Below, piece after piece: positions 21,236-32,990 of a stretch of 64,000 bases of DNA. Source of the stretch: Adiantum capillus-veneris (Eukaryota > Streptophyta > Polypodiopsida > Polypodiales > Pteridaceae); contig CM043950.1 of NCBI GenBank assembly GCA_014529385.2, positions 149,732,945 to 149,796,944 of the forward strand, written 5' to 3'. The first letter of the stretch is position 1. Each line of letters begins with the position of its first letter. The translations under genes and the position numbers were made by a program. The notes beneath the pieces are model-generated. The model had not been told where the DNA came from. It saw only the letters and a program-made list of their open reading frames with translations, and made no database searches.

Positions 21236-22377
21236 TGTCAGGAGTTTTTTGGAGCAAGGGATTGCACATATGTACATACACATGCATGGTGCATCAAATA
21301 AAGGATTGCCCATTTTCCTTAGCCAGGTGGTTATGTGGGGCCCACATGTGTACAGGTAGGACATGGTGTACATAGTGCATCGATTTTCACTATTACCAGT
21401 ACCACTGTGTTTTTTCTACAATAAGGAGGAGTTGGTAGCGCATAAAACTTCTCGAGGAAGCTATCCGTGGGCCGACGACATGAGGTCAGCAGGTGCGTCA
21501 GATGGCATCTAGTGGCGTCAGGAGGGCGAACGAGGTCAATACTTGCACGCGGAGAAGTACGGACACAACGTGGGTGTTTTCTTGTGAGAATTATGCAGAA
21601 AGGTCATCATGAGGACCTTTTTTTGGGGCCACTTCACGTGGTTGCGGGATGCATTATTGGGGAAAGCTGAGTGCCAGGTGTGCGGATGATGCAAAAAGGT
21701 GACAACTATGCACTGCGAGGTCAGTTTTTGGCTTGTTCGGGGTCCGTTTGAGGTCATCTAAAAGGCCAAGGGTGCCCAACTAATAAAGCTAAGTGTGGGA
21801 ACTGAAAAAACAGAGAGAAGACCAGAAAAAACGTGGAGAAGAGAGGGGGAACAGCCGCAGGTGTGTTTTTGCTCATTTTGGAGCCTGTTTTGGCCGTAAA
21901 CTGCTCATCCGAGGTCGGATTTGAGCACTTTGACATTGTAGACTGGGGTTTTGGGCCGTTCCAGACGCGATGGCATTGTCCATTTTGCCAAATTACTCAC
22001 TCTTTTTCTGCTGTTTTTCTGTGTAATCCTCTCCGGTGAGTAAAGCTTCTTCTCCAATTTGTGATTGTATTTGGTATCTTTTACCCATATTGTGTGAGCT
22101 GTTTGCCCCATTGGTGTTGGCCCAAGCTCATTTGTATCTAAACATCAGAAGTTCTCCTCTTTTGAGCTAAGTTTTTTTTTTGTGTGTGTGTGTGTGTGTC
22201 TCTGTGTGGAGTGGGCAAGTAGATAGTCTCTCTCCTCTCACTCCTGAGGTGTGTTCCCTGTCTCGGCCAGGTGTGTTGTGTAAGCCGAGTGGTGCCCCAT
22301 AGCGTGTGTGTGTATCTTTCCAAGAGTGTGTGTCGGGTCGTTATAGAGACGCTGTGTGTGTTTTCATCCCGCTCACA
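21236..22377 (+). mobile_element. Element C: 3' LTR
   Basis: The LTR runs from TGTCAGGAG to CCCGCTCACA, 1142 bp, and is the partner of 13675-14810. CCGG follows it. Confidence 0.92.
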
Positions 22378-22381
22378 CCGG
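22378..22381. repeat. Right target-site duplication of element C (CCGG)
   Basis: Matches 13671-13674. Confidence 0.8.
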
Positions 22382-22422
22382 CAAGGTGGAGACCATGGTG
22401 ATATATATATATATATATATTT

Positions 22423-22453
<31 letters not shown>

Positions 22454-23158
22454 GACTATAGTACGTTCTCTAGGGAGCATTCATGTGTGCAAAGATCCCA
22501 CTTCTATGAGTAGCGACCCTTGGAGTCAGTGTGTGTGCATGGCTTCCCTCTCAATTGTTGACTCCCCCGATAGTGACCTCTCAGTGCTCTTTTATAAGTG
22601 CCGGCTGCATTAGTTTAGAATAATATGATTAGGCTTGGGCCCTAATGAGGAGAGACAAAGCAAGGAGCTGGATCCCAGATGGTTGACCCCTACTCTGTTT
22701 TAGGAGAATTTTAAAATGATATCTCCTAGGTGGGCCTTTGTGACCATCACCTAGAGAGAGGTGGCAACATATAAATGGTTTTTTTAACAAGGTTTTGGCT
22801 TGAAAAAAAAAAAAGATTACCCTTCGGATTTTTACTGCGGAGATGCATCTAGACGAGATGTCGGTGATTTGCAGGCTTTACTTATGCGTTGGTCTGGCAT
22901 GTTCATCAACCTTGGTGTCGGTTGGGGCATGCCTTCGGCGTCTTTCTTTGAACTATGGTTGCCATTGCATGATCTTGGTCGTTCTTCTTTGTTGCTTTGG
23001 GCGTCGATGTCGAGCTTCTTTGGTTTTCCTTCTTGTGTGTGCGTATGGCGTGCTTGTGTTTGTTTGAATGTGTGCGTGCGAGTGTGTTTTGTGCGATTGT
23101 TTTTTGTGTGTTTGTGACTGTGTGTGCGTGCTCATGCATGTAGTATACGTATGTGTGT

Positions 23159-23161
<3 letters not shown>

Positions 23162-23214
<53 letters not shown>
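23162..23214. repeat. (AG)n microsatellite, 53 bp
   Basis: An uninterrupted AG dinucleotide run. Confidence 0.97.
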
Positions 23215-23216
<2 letters not shown>

Positions 23217-23257
23217 TATGTGTTTAAGGTAAGAAGAGAGGGTGGGCTGAAATTACT

Positions 23258-23258
<1 letters not shown>

Positions 23259-23318
<60 letters not shown>
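23259..23318. repeat. (AG)n microsatellite, 60 bp
   Basis: A second AG run, 44 bp after the first. Confidence 0.97.
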
Positions 23319-23320
<2 letters not shown>

Positions 23321-23576
23321 GGCCACTTGCAGACAAACGAGAGGGAGAGAGAGGGGGGGTGGTGATAATGGAGGAGGGATAGAGGGAGTGGTGATAATGG
23401 AGGAGAGATAGAGGGTGTTGCCAAGGTGGGGCGACCCCTCTGTGGGCGCATGAGTCAAGGAGTGAGGGGTGGTGGTGGCAGCTACAGGAAAAAATGTTTT
23501 TTTTAATAAAAATTATGTAATGCTTCCCCCAATTGGGGTTTGATCCCACAGCCTTGGCTCCGAAAGATGGCCGTCA

Positions 23577-23595
23577 TTAGCCATCCCCTTCTAGC
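23577..23595 (-). other. Element G: polypurine tract and 3' LTR start
   Basis: Read on the minus strand, CTAGAAGGGGATGGCTAA is followed by TGACGGCCATC. Element F has AAAAGGGGAGGGCTAA followed by TGATGGGGGC, so the LTR of G should begin at 23576 and run to lower coordinates. Confidence 0.7.
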
Positions 23596-23604
23596 TAGAG
23601 GCAT

Positions 23605-26600
23605 TCATGCCTCTAGCTCTGCTTTTGATTCTCTGGCAATGGAGTTGGAGGGCTCTCCCCCCTCTAGAATACCTACCATGAACTCCGGATCAAACCTTAA
23701 GAAGTACCTTTTGAGCTTCCATCCATTGACTCTGGTCTTGTGAATTCGACCATCTGCTTCCATCAATTTGTAATTGTCAGTGGTGTATTGGTTTCTGACG
23801 ATGAATGGCCCTTCCCATCTGGGCTGAAACTTCTTATCTTTCCTAGTGTCGAATCTGTTGTCGTATCTCAATACTAACATGCCTTTCTTCAGACCCTTGT
23901 CCTTAAGCCCTTGATTGAATGTGAGTCGGTGTCATTCTGCTTGTATTGCATAGTAGTTGATTGCATCTTCATTGTCTAACTGAAGCCTTTGTAGATCTAA
24001 GATGTGGTTGTGGATATGGGCAATTGGGCATTGTAACTGACTAGCCATGACTCGCAAGCTGGCTATCTGTACCTCGATGGGTAGAATGGCCTCTTTTCCA
24101 TATACCAGATGGAAAGTGGTGAAACCTACTGATGTTCAAAATGTCGTGCGGTAGGCCCAAACAGCGGCCATGAGATGCTTATCCCAATCACTTGTGTGGT
24201 TATTCACCTGCTTTGTGATGATGCTACAAATCATGCCGTTTACCTTTTCTACTAGACCATTGCACTATGGATAGTATGGAGTTGAGTGTCGACGTGTGAT
24301 GCCTAACTTTTTCATCAATTCTCCCACCAAGTCACCTCTGAAACCTGGCCCTCTATCAGATATTATCTCCAGGGGTGTGCCAAAGCGGCAACAAATGTGC
24401 TCAAATATGAATTTTGCCACTTCTTGGGCTGTAATGCGTGTGATAGTTGCTACTTCCGCCCATCGGGTCATGTAGTCTACACCAACTAGAATGTACAGTT
24501 TACCTGATTGGGCCCTTGGTAAAGGACCAATTGCATCTATTCCCCACTTCTCAAACCGGCCATATGAGATGATAGGATTTTGTGGTGTTCGATCATCACT
24601 GGATACTTGACAAGCTCTCCATGTTTTACACCAATTATGCACATCCCTATTCAGACTAGGCTAAGAGAATCCTGCCTGTAGAATCTTCCTACTGGTAATA
24701 TGTAGAGCAAAGTGGCCGCCGCAAACACCATCATGGCAACTTAAGATCACCTCCGTGATTTCACTGGAGATTGGCAGTCGCTTGTCCTTTCCCTTGCAGT
24801 ACAAGGTGTTGTTTATAAGGGCGGTATCTTGTTGCCTTTCGGACAAGCCATTGTTTCTGGCCCTTGGTATGCCCTTCAGGACATTCTCATGTATCTAAGA
24901 AGCTGATGATATCAGGCATAGCATTGCTACCCTGAAAGAAGGACAGCTTCAGTTTGATTGCTCCTATGGGGACATCTTGTATTCTTTCCTTGACTAGAGC
25001 ACCGCTTCTTGATTTTTTGCCTTAGGGACATGAAATAACTGCACCGCTTCAAAAAAATTTAAAAGATCCTTAACTTGGCATAATTGGCTAAGCAAAACTT
25101 GATTTTTATAAATCCAAGTGCCATTTATCTGCTTAATCAAGAGCATGGCATCGCCAAACACATTTAGGCGTTGAACCCCTTTTAAAACATTTTATTCTAA
25201 TCCAAGAATTAGGGATGCATACTCTGCTTCGTTGTTGGAGTGGGAGTGTAGAAATTTCCCAATAGAGAATACCTTTTCCTTTTGCTCATTGAAAATGACG
25301 ATGCCAGCTGCAGCCTGGTCCACCGTTCTTTTGTAAGCTCCATCAAAGAAAAGAGAGTGAGCTCCTTCTAGCTTAGGAACTTCTACCATTGGTGTCACTC
25401 CTTTGCCTTCTCTGTTGACCTTTAGCTTCTTCTCATAGTGATGATGAGTAAGAATACTTGCTAGACTAGCTTTGGTGGAGTTCTCCACTTGCATAGTGTA
25501 ATCAAACTCTTGTAACCTAACAAGCTACTTAGAGATTCTAGATGAGACATCCGTGTGTTGCATCACATACGAAAAGACTTCTTCCATTGTTAGAATTCCA
25601 AAGGGTCTAGGCAATAGATAAGAGTGGAACTTTGTAGTGGCAAACATCAATGCAAGCACCATGTGCTCTACCATGGTGAATTCTTTCTTTGATGGGGTCA
25701 TGACACAACTAGAGAAGTAAATAGGATGCATGAAAGAGGTTTGGGGGTCCTTCTGCATTAGTACAGCCCCAAGTGTATCACTTCCTACACTGGGGTTAAC
25801 ATAAAATGGCTCGTCCCATCTAGGGGGTGCAATGGTGGGAAGTGAAGCCAGGATTTGTTTCACTTTGCTAAACTGTTGCTCATTTTCTTCACTCCATAGG
25901 AAGACATCTCTATGGGTGACTTGTTGTAAAGGGAGAACCGCTTGAGAGAGAAAGTGAATGAACCTGCTCAAGTACCTTACTCTGAAGGAAAGAGACCAAT
26001 TGCTTAGCTTTTGTGGTTGATGACAAAGATACTAAAGATTGAACCTTGCTTGGGTCAGCCTCAATTCCTTTGGCTGAAATTACATGGCCGAGAAGAGTGA
26101 CCTTGCTTTCACCAATGTGACACTTATCTATGTTAAGTTGGCCACCCAAGGTTTGCAGCCTAGCCAGGCCATCATAAACCTTACTCAAATGGAGGGATCG
26201 AGAGTTGTAGATGCAGAAGTCATCCATGAAAACCCGTATTGACTTATAAAAGTATGGCTGGAAGACAAAAGTTACATAGCGTTGGAATGTGGCCGGAGTG
26301 TTGGTGAGGCCAAAAGGAATCACTTTGTAAGCAAAACATCCCCATGGTGTTATGAAGGTTGTCTTTTTCTGGTCTTCTTTTGCAATGCTAATCTGGAAGT
26401 AGCTTGAGTAGCCATCACATACTGTGTAGCGCTCATGTCCTGCTACCTCGTTGAGAATCTTGTCTTGGAATGGGAGGGGAAAATGATCCCTCTTTGTTGC
26501 TGCGTTGAGAGGTTTGTAGTCTACACAAACCCTCCACTTACCGTTCTTCTTTGGCGTGACCATCATTGAAGAGACCCACTCCGAGTCTTTGACGCGATAA

Positions 26601-27700
26601 ATGAAACCTGTCTGTAACAAATTCCTCACCTCTTTGAGAATGCCTCTTTTTGAACTACCCATGCCTTCTAAGCTTTTGCACTGGAGGCTTACTTCCTTCC
26701 TTGAGTCTTATGCAATGTTGCATCACTGTGATGCCTGTGATCTTGTCATACCCATCAATGAAAAGCGGTGAAGTTACCCAGCATACAGATGTAGTCATCT
26801 CTCTCTTCACTAGCTAACTCACTAGAGAGCACCCGTTTTTGACTTACTTGTATCCACCAAGGGTTGAGTACCTGATGGTCCTTCTTGGTTCTCCGGTGGT
26901 GCTTCAGATTGTGTCAATCCTTTTGAATCACTGACGATGGCTCCCATCACTTCGATGCTATTGTCGCTCTCTTCAGCTGTTGTCGTCTCTTCTCCCGAGG
27001 TAGTCAAAAATTCATTGGTGAATTCATCTTCTGATGCCTCCAAGATCATGTTGTATTGCTTCCCAGTCTTTGTGTCATAGAATATGGGCTTTCCCTTAGC
27101 ATCCTTCATCTGGACCATTCCGGTACTCCAGCCCTACTTGGCCTCCATATCCATGAGCCATGGTCTTCCGAGAATGATAGGGTAGCCCTCCCCTTTGTGT
27201 GGCATGACAAAAATGTCTACCTCCACTTCTGTGTTGAGTGCCTTCACCTTGACTGCATTTAAACTGCCTACACACTTTACTTTGATGTTATTTGACATTT
27301 TAGCTTGGCAAGGTGCCGGTATACTTACCTCTAGGCCTAGATGGTGAATCATTTTCTCACTCATGACGCATATTTGTGCATCACCGTCTATGTAGATGTT
27401 TGAGATGTGTTGCCCCTTTATGTGGGCATCCATGATAGGTAGGATGTCATTTAGGTTCCTCCCAGAGATAGCCCCAGCTATCCTTGGTCTTGACTTTCTA
27501 GTAATATCATCTTCGTCCATTGTCTCCTCATACTTGGTGCAAGATGGAGTAGTTGGGGCCAGGTTATTTTTAGACCATGCATCAAAACATCTTGAACTAG
27601 GTCATATGGTTTAGCATACTCACCCAACATAAAATCCATGATGTTGATCTTCCTTTCATCTTTTCCTCCCTTTGAGAGGTCTCTTTGCATGTCTGGCATG
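23605..27700 (-). pseudogene. Element G: Tat-type protease-RT-RNaseH-aRNaseH-integrase remnant
   Basis: Pol of a second Tat element, close to F. Read on the minus strand: a conserved block before the protease (PYDLVQDV...WPQLLHLAP, about 27620); protease with active site YIDGDAQICV and ILGRPWL (27520-27140); RT with FMDDFC (about 26660-25970); a degenerate RT-adjacent RNase H (YVNPSVGSD, 25800); an archaeal-like RNase H (FFDGAY, NNEAEY; 25360-25190); an HHCC finger (24730 on); integrase WGIDAIGP and SDRGPGF (24545, 24350); and the C-terminus (LVLRYDNRF to 23605). Many stops and shifts break it, for example near 27500, 27120, 25500, 25190 and 24265. Its upstream side is not Tat gag but a copia-type gag. 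Confidence 0.88.
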
Positions 27701-28387
27701 CTTCACTTTCTCCACTGCTACTGCCTCCACTTGAGTAGCACCAAGAAGGAGGGTGTCCTTTCCTACCACATTTGTTGCAAGGTTTGTTTGTGTAGAAATC
27801 TTTCGCTACGTGTCCCATTCTTCCACATTCATAACACTTTCTTCCGTTTGTTGATGTTGATGGTGAATATCTTCCCCTTGAAGATGTTGCGATGAAAACT
27901 CCTCCTGATGGGGTAAGTGAACCTCTTTGCTTTCTTTCTTCTGCTTGGACTGAGTTGATGACATCTTGGAATGGTGGTGCTGGTTCTTTTTCTTCAAGAA
28001 TTGTGACTAAGTGGTCATAAGAAGGTGGAAGTGCACTTAAAAGTATAGCCACTTTGTCATCTTTTGGTACTTCAACTTGGATGTAAGTGAGATGCATGAC
28101 AATGCTCTTCAGCCTGTTCACTAGGCTATAAATGTCCTCCCCATGAATCATAGTAACTTTGTAAAGTTGTCTTTTAAGACTAACTTTGCTTCTTTTGGCG
28201 CTAGCTCCAAAATTACTTTCTAGGACATGCCAGGCTTCATGTGCTTTCTTACATTCATCTATGAAATGCACATAGTTATCATGCAAAGAAGTGATGATAA
28301 TCCCCAATGCTTGTTTGTATTTGGCCAAATTTTGTGCACTTGCTATGAGTGTAGATGCCCTAGTGTGCACTCCATCAGGTTCGGCTT
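27700..28387 (-). pseudogene. Copia-type gag, 3' part (split by element H)
   Basis: The minus strand encodes the UBN2-type gag of Ty1/copia elements. Visible pieces are ALGIIITSLHDNYVHF, AHEAWHVLES, LVNRLKSIV and VAILLSALPPSYDHL. Two CCHC knuckles follow; the first has lost its last Cys (CYECGRMGHVAKDF) and the second is complete (CNKCGRKGHPPSWC). The frame is open from 28387 to about 27700 and then meets the Tat protease region of element G after a frame change near 27690. The 5' part of the same gag is at 33650-33775, with element H between. Confidence 0.88.
28383..28387. repeat. Target-site duplication of element H (GGCTT), low side
   Basis: GGCTT immediately precedes 28388. An identical GGCTT is at 33650-33654. 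Confidence 0.95.
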
Positions 28388-28932
28388 TGTGCGCTCCTTG
28401 CCGCACTGTCGAAGCAAGGGACTTGCCAATACACCGTATGCGAGCCACAAACGGCTCCAAGCACACAACAAGCCTAAACTAGCAAGCTCAAGAAAACAAA
28501 GGGTGTGTCACTCACCGCTCTACGCTCGCCTTCGTGGTGGATTCCTCGCCGCGATGAAGAAGAAGCTGCAGTCGTGCCTTCGCAATGCTCGATCGCACAC
28601 ACACTCTCCCTCTCTCTCTCTCTCACACACACACAAACAAGGAGGTGAAGAAGAAGAAGATGGAGATGGAGCAAGAGCACTCTTCAATTGCACAAATGAG
28701 AGAATGAGTAAAAATTAGGTTTAGTTGGCTTTTATAGGAGCTCACCCCATTCACACTTGGGCGCCCATGCTTAACCAACTAATCCCTTGAATGTCCAAGT
28801 TAAAGTGCGCCTCTCATCGGCGATCACTCTACCTTTCCCTATTGGTCCGACAAGCCCGGTACCTGACTCTACCAAATACATAATACGCGTCCATCGTAGG
28901 TGATGGGTGTCCGTGTGCCGTGAGGGTTAACA
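28388..28932 (-). mobile_element. Element H: 3' LTR
   Basis: 545 bp. Read on the minus strand it runs from TGTTAACCCTCACGG to GGAGCGCACA. A TATAAAAG-type box lies near 28729-28742. A CT/CA microsatellite is near 28611-28637. Confidence 0.95.
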
Positions 28933-28946
28933 TGCCCCCCTTCCTG
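28933..28946 (-). other. Element H: polypurine tract
   Basis: CAGGAAGGGGGGCA on the minus strand directly precedes the 3' LTR start TGTTAACC. Confidence 0.9.
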
Positions 28947-30551
28947 ATGTAGATTCCGTCCTCGGAAGCTATTGAGTTGAAGCTGGTTCGTCGAGGTGGA
29001 AGAGCATTTGAGATGAATGTCCTTAGCCTTCTTCAGTCACTGCAAAATCAAACAACATTGGCACAGTAATTGCATTCTCTTAAAAAGCATATGCAGTTTT
29101 AGATAGAAAAATTGATTGGTCAAAGAATTTCAAACAATTTGTTAGCAATGAACATTAAATTGCAATGTAATCAAATGCATAAACAGATGTAAAGGTAGAA
29201 AATTAAACAAGTCTGGGGTCACTAATTTGACGGTCGAAAAGCACTAGAGATCGAATATTAATACCATGGGTAAGCTTCTTAACTTTCTGTGGTCAATTAA
29301 GTTGTTTAATCGCGAGAGCCAAGTATTCATGTTCAAGGGCTGACTAGAGGCTATATCTAGAAAACCTTGTAGTTAAGCTACCATAAAAGGAATTTCTCAT
29401 GAAATCATCGCCTGGCTGATTACTTTTTCTTTGACCCCCCAAAGTCTGTTCACATTGATTCAATTATGATGTGTGTGCTTATTTTGTATGCCTTGGGTTT
29501 TTTGCTTTTCAAGGAAAAGCGCCCACACTGGGAACCTCTAGGGCTCTAGTACCATAGGCAATACATGTGAGTGAAGTACCAAATCAAGCTGAGATTTCTC
29601 TTCCAGCTTAAAATTTTACATTGTGGCACTTTGATTTTTTGTTTGTTCATTTTCATCATTTTAATTTTGTAACTTTGGGGGGTCATATAACACTGTTACC
29701 CTCCCCAGGCTCATCACATTAGTAAACTCCCTTTATAATACTTAAGCTAAAGGTCACTAGGGTTAAGCCCACTAGAAAGCCCTAGTACATTTCATACAAT
29801 GCTGCCTAAATCGGATTAAGAACCTAAGTAACCATTGCTTATTAGGAAGGCATTCCCCATGGTATTAAGAGAAGATTTCTAATACCTAGCTTGGTCAAAC
29901 TAGCTTAGTCGGACTGCTTGATTTTTACACCTAAACAAGTGATTATGACAAAACACTACATTGAATTAAATGTTTGATACTAAGCCAATGCGCTGAATAT
30001 TATGCTACCAATCACAACCAAAGCAGACAATCATAGATGCAAAACAGATAAGGGCAATGCTAATGGACAAGAAACACCTGTTTGTGTTGATGGTCGCGCT
30101 TGATTTGAAGGTTCCATGAAGATCCAAATCCTATCAATAGCAACACGCTCCTGTACACACTAGGAAACAAAAACAATACCTCTAGGAGGAACATCAGTGG
30201 GAAAAGAGAACTTTGTTAATCACTCAACTCTAAAACAGAAACACTCTATCGTACTAATCTTACCTTACCCTCCATCACTCAAGTGATGAGGATCAAAGGT
30301 GTTTCATGGCATAGGTTTCTGTTTCACTGTACCAGATGTGACATGTGTAGGTCTGAGTCAATGTTTTGACTTTAATGTGCATACTCGTTTGCTAATTGCT
30401 CTTGCTCTTTTTTTTCTTTTTTTTTTTGTGTGAGTATAAAGCTTTATATGTACATTCCCTAAGATTGGAATTGAGAGGTCAGGGAAAAAGGTTGAGAGGG
30501 AAACAAATGAATGATGACTGTCAGCAAACACTCCCCCCTTCCTTGGGTAGA
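28947..30551 (-). other. Element H: noncoding 3' region
   Basis: About 1.6 kb between the ORF stop and the polypurine tract. I find no conserved coding motif on either strand. It is AT-rich with short T runs. Confidence 0.6.
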
Positions 30552-32075
30552 TCATACTGTTTGAAATGAGCTTGTCACCCTTTGAAACCAATTGTTCCAG
30601 TTGGTAATAGGTGAGGATTTTTGCCAGTAGTTTTCTATTACCCCAGGTGCCTCGTCAAGTTGCAAGGGTGGTAAGGTACTCTCCCAGGATCGAACTTGAA
30701 GTGGTTCATTAGGTGATTCTTGAACACTGGGAGGTGTGGATTCTTTTGTAGCTTCATGGAGGTCCACTACTATAGATGGAGGCTGTGTAGAAGCTTTTAC
30801 CTCTATGGATGTATTACATGATGAGCTAGAATCTTCATGGGACTCCCCCCTTCTTGAGCTAGGTGGAACAAATCGTTCTTTCTTTGGTACCCAAACTAGC
30901 TCGGGAGCGGGTGTGTAGCATTCCATGATTTTTTCCTTTCCGCGATCATTGATTCGTTTTGGAGCTACGGCATTGGGCTCACTTGGGTCAGGTGATAGGT
31001 AAGAGCACAATCTACGTTTTGGCACCCAGATTTGATCATTTCCTTGATAGTAGCCTTGGGCTTCCAATAGTCGTTTAGGAATCCAACGCAGCGTTTCTTG
31101 ACATTTCTTGGAGTGAGTGGTACGGTTCTTACTAGGTTTCCGTTTTTTAGCACTAGCTATGGTCGCTAAAGAAGCTTTAGGGACCCACTTGTATGTTTTC
31201 TCTGTTATATTAGGATGGTTCTTGTGTGTCGCAAGCTTTCTTTCAACTACATCAGTTGAAGCTCTAGAGAGTTGGGCTATGGGGACGTATGGTTCAACCT
31301 CCTGGACATGCAATGTCTTGGGTTTTATTTCCTTGGGCAATATCTCAGGGACTATGGCTTGAGTGGTAGGGCTAAGAGTTGGTTTTTGCGTTGTAACACC
31401 CCCAGTCCCCCAATCAATAGTGCATTTGGTGGCTATCATCCACGTGCGGCCTAGGTTTATATTACCCTCCATAGTTCCAGTAGGCATGACCAAAAAGTCT
31501 TGAGCTACCACCCCATTGTCATAACTGACAGAAGTGTGCCAGATTCCAAAAACCGCAGTTTTTTTTTTGTTGACACCCTTGACTTGGATAATACTCTCAG
31601 ATAGAGGTGGCTTCCCTAACTGACACCACACCCCATAGGATAGCAGATTGTATTTAGCACCCGTGTCCAATAAGGCGTTATATAGCACTTTTCCATAGGC
31701 ACTATTTAACTCAATGGGGTATCGTAGAGGTGTGTCAGAGTCCAACCCATCCTCTTCGTGTGCTTCATTTGCATCAGGTTCCGAGCGAGTAGCTCTACCT
31801 AATGTTTCCATGAAACGGCTAAACATACTAGTACTAGGCTGTGGAGCTTCGGGAGGTGCATGGCCTTCTCTCTCAGTGTTTTGGGTAGGGTATGCTTCCA
31901 TGATTTCTGAGTCGGAGGAGGAATCACTAGCGGCTATTTTAGGGTCTTGGGTGGTGCTACCTTGTGTCCCCGCTGAGGGTCTAGAGCTTATCGTGGATGG
32001 GTAATGGGTGTCCGTATGAACAGAGGCACCCTCAATATGCTCGTGTTCTAGCACCCGCCCAGAGCGTAAGTGCAT
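30552..32075 (-). CDS. Element H: retropepsin-like protein with four W-x-P-K motifs
   Basis: An intact 507-codon frame starts at an ATG at 32075 (MHLRSGRVLE). Residues 1-120 are acidic, Ser/Pro-rich and probably disordered. Residues about 122-225 form a retropepsin-like domain with active site LLDTGAKYNLLS (Asp at 137) and second-loop motif INLGRTW (206-212). W-[VI]-P-K follows at 297, 331, 350 and 395, in Lys/Arg-rich context, and then a Ser/Thr/Pro-rich tail. There is no zinc knuckle, RT or integrase. The same plan is found in element A at 1331-2418. A single-domain retropepsin must dimerise to act; whether this one cuts anything is unknown. The clean frame in a young element argues it is functional in the life cycle. 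Confidence 0.8.
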   Translation of the reverse strand: MHLRSGRVLEHEHIEGASVHTDTHYPSTISSRPSAGTQGSTTQDPKIAASDSSSDSEIMEAYPTQNTEREGHAPPEAPQPSTSMFSRFMETLGRATRSEPDANEAHEEDGLDSDTPLRYPIELNSAYGKVLYNALLDTGAKYNLLSYGVWCQLGKPPLSESIIQVKGVNKKKTAVFGIWHTSVSYDNGVVAQDFLVMPTGTMEGNINLGRTWMIATKCTIDWGTGGVTTQKPTLSPTTQAIVPEILPKEIKPKTLHVQEVEPYVPIAQLSRASTDVVERKLATHKNHPNITEKTYKWVPKASLATIASAKKRKPSKNRTTHSKKCQETLRWIPKRLLEAQGYYQGNDQIWVPKRRLCSYLSPDPSEPNAVAPKRINDRGKEKIMECYTPAPELVWVPKKERFVPPSSRRGESHEDSSSSCNTSIEVKASTQPPSIVVDLHEATKESTPPSVQESPNEPLQVRSWESTLPPLQLDEAPGVIENYWQKSSPITNWNNWFQRVTSSFQTV

Positions 32076-32459
32076 GTGCTTTTGATACCCTAAGGTGTCA
32101 AAAAGCTGCTCTAGGAGGCCTTGTGACTAGTTTTTAGCGTGTTTTTTGTTTGTTTTTTTGCTAGATTTTTTAGAGCGTGTCGTGGAATGGGCCGTGTGAT
32201 GGCTCGAAACGAGCGTATCGGTCAGAGGGTCGTGCCGTGCTTTACAGCCCTCCGTTTGGTCACTCTATGCCCTCAGAATCCCTAAAACTGTCAATTTTCA
32301 GTAGGGAACTAGGCCCAAACTAGAAAGTCTAAGGGTGCAAGTGGGAAGAGAAAGGAGGAGAGTGGAGGACTTGTCCCACATGCCCTCATTCTCTCTTGAG
32401 GGAGTAGGGTATATATATAAGAGTGAGTCTAGTATATATCATAAGACTGAGGACTAAGG

Positions 32460-32489
32460 CCTAGGCCTGGGCCTGGGCCTGGGCCTGGG
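32460..32489. repeat. GGCCTG hexamer repeat
   Basis: About five GGCCT[AG]/GGCCTG units in tandem inside the element H leader. Confidence 0.9.
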
Positions 32490-32704
32490 AAAATGAAACC
32501 GATCCCGATCTATCTTTTATACAAACCAACCCGTCTGATTTAAGAGACACGTTTTTTATTTTCGAAAAAATTTCGCCGCCCGCTCGCTCGCGTTTTTAAT
32601 TTCCGAATTTTTTTCCTTTTATTTTTTTTTTCACTTTTTTTTTTTCTCAAAAAACTTTTTTTCCCCAAAATTTATTATTATTATTTTTTTGATTATTTTT
32701 TTTT

Positions 32705-32990
32705 TAATGCAGAAAAACGCAGAAATTGAAAAAAATGCAGAAATTGCAGAAATTACAGAAAATGCAGAAAAAACGCAGAAATTGCAGCGAGTTGACAGAA
32801 ATGCAGAAAATTGCAGAATTGACAGAAAATGCAGAAAAAACGAAGAAATTGCAGCAAATTGACAGAAATGCAGAAAATTGCAGAATTTGAAAACGCCGAA
32901 CTTGAAAATGCAAAAATTGCGGAAATTGAAAAACGCAGACAATAGCAGAAATTGGAACTTGACAGCAATTGCAGAAAACGCAAAAAACAG
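32705..32990. repeat. Degenerate ATTGCAGAA tandem array
   Basis: Many units of (AA)ATGCAGAA and ATTGCAGAA. A longer block of about 66 bp with GACAGAAATGCAGAAAATTG is repeated near 32790 and 32856. It lies in the H leader, so it would be a repeated TTCTGCAAT in the RNA. Confidence 0.85.

Larger units (their letters stand above)
13675..22377 (+). mobile_element. Element C: complete Tat-type Ty3/gypsy retrotransposon
   Basis: This 8703-bp element has two LTRs, a gag-pro-RT-RNaseH-second RNaseH-integrase order, and CCGG at both ends. The second, archaeal-like RNase H before integrase is the mark of the Tat lineage (Retand/Ogre relatives). Stops and one clear frameshift show it is no longer autonomous. 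A lone LTR of the same family lies at 44654-45860 on the other strand. Confidence 0.92.
22382..23575. other. Spacer between elements C and G, with microsatellites
   Basis: It holds a TA run and GA run (22400-22455), a poly-A run near 22803, two (AG)n runs and a GGTGGTGATAATGGAGGAG duplication near 23360-23405. The part next to 23576 should be the LTR of element G, but I cannot find its other end or a second copy. No gene is seen. Confidence 0.55.

Noticed and set aside
28870-28900. ATACGCGT in the element H LTR as a further half-site of the element A palindrome
   Set aside because: Only 8 bp match, the position is not homologous, and H has no palindrome array that I can see.
31117-32004. Plus-strand frames opposite the element H ORF
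   Set aside because: They are shadows of the 507-codon minus-strand frame, which has recognisable motifs.
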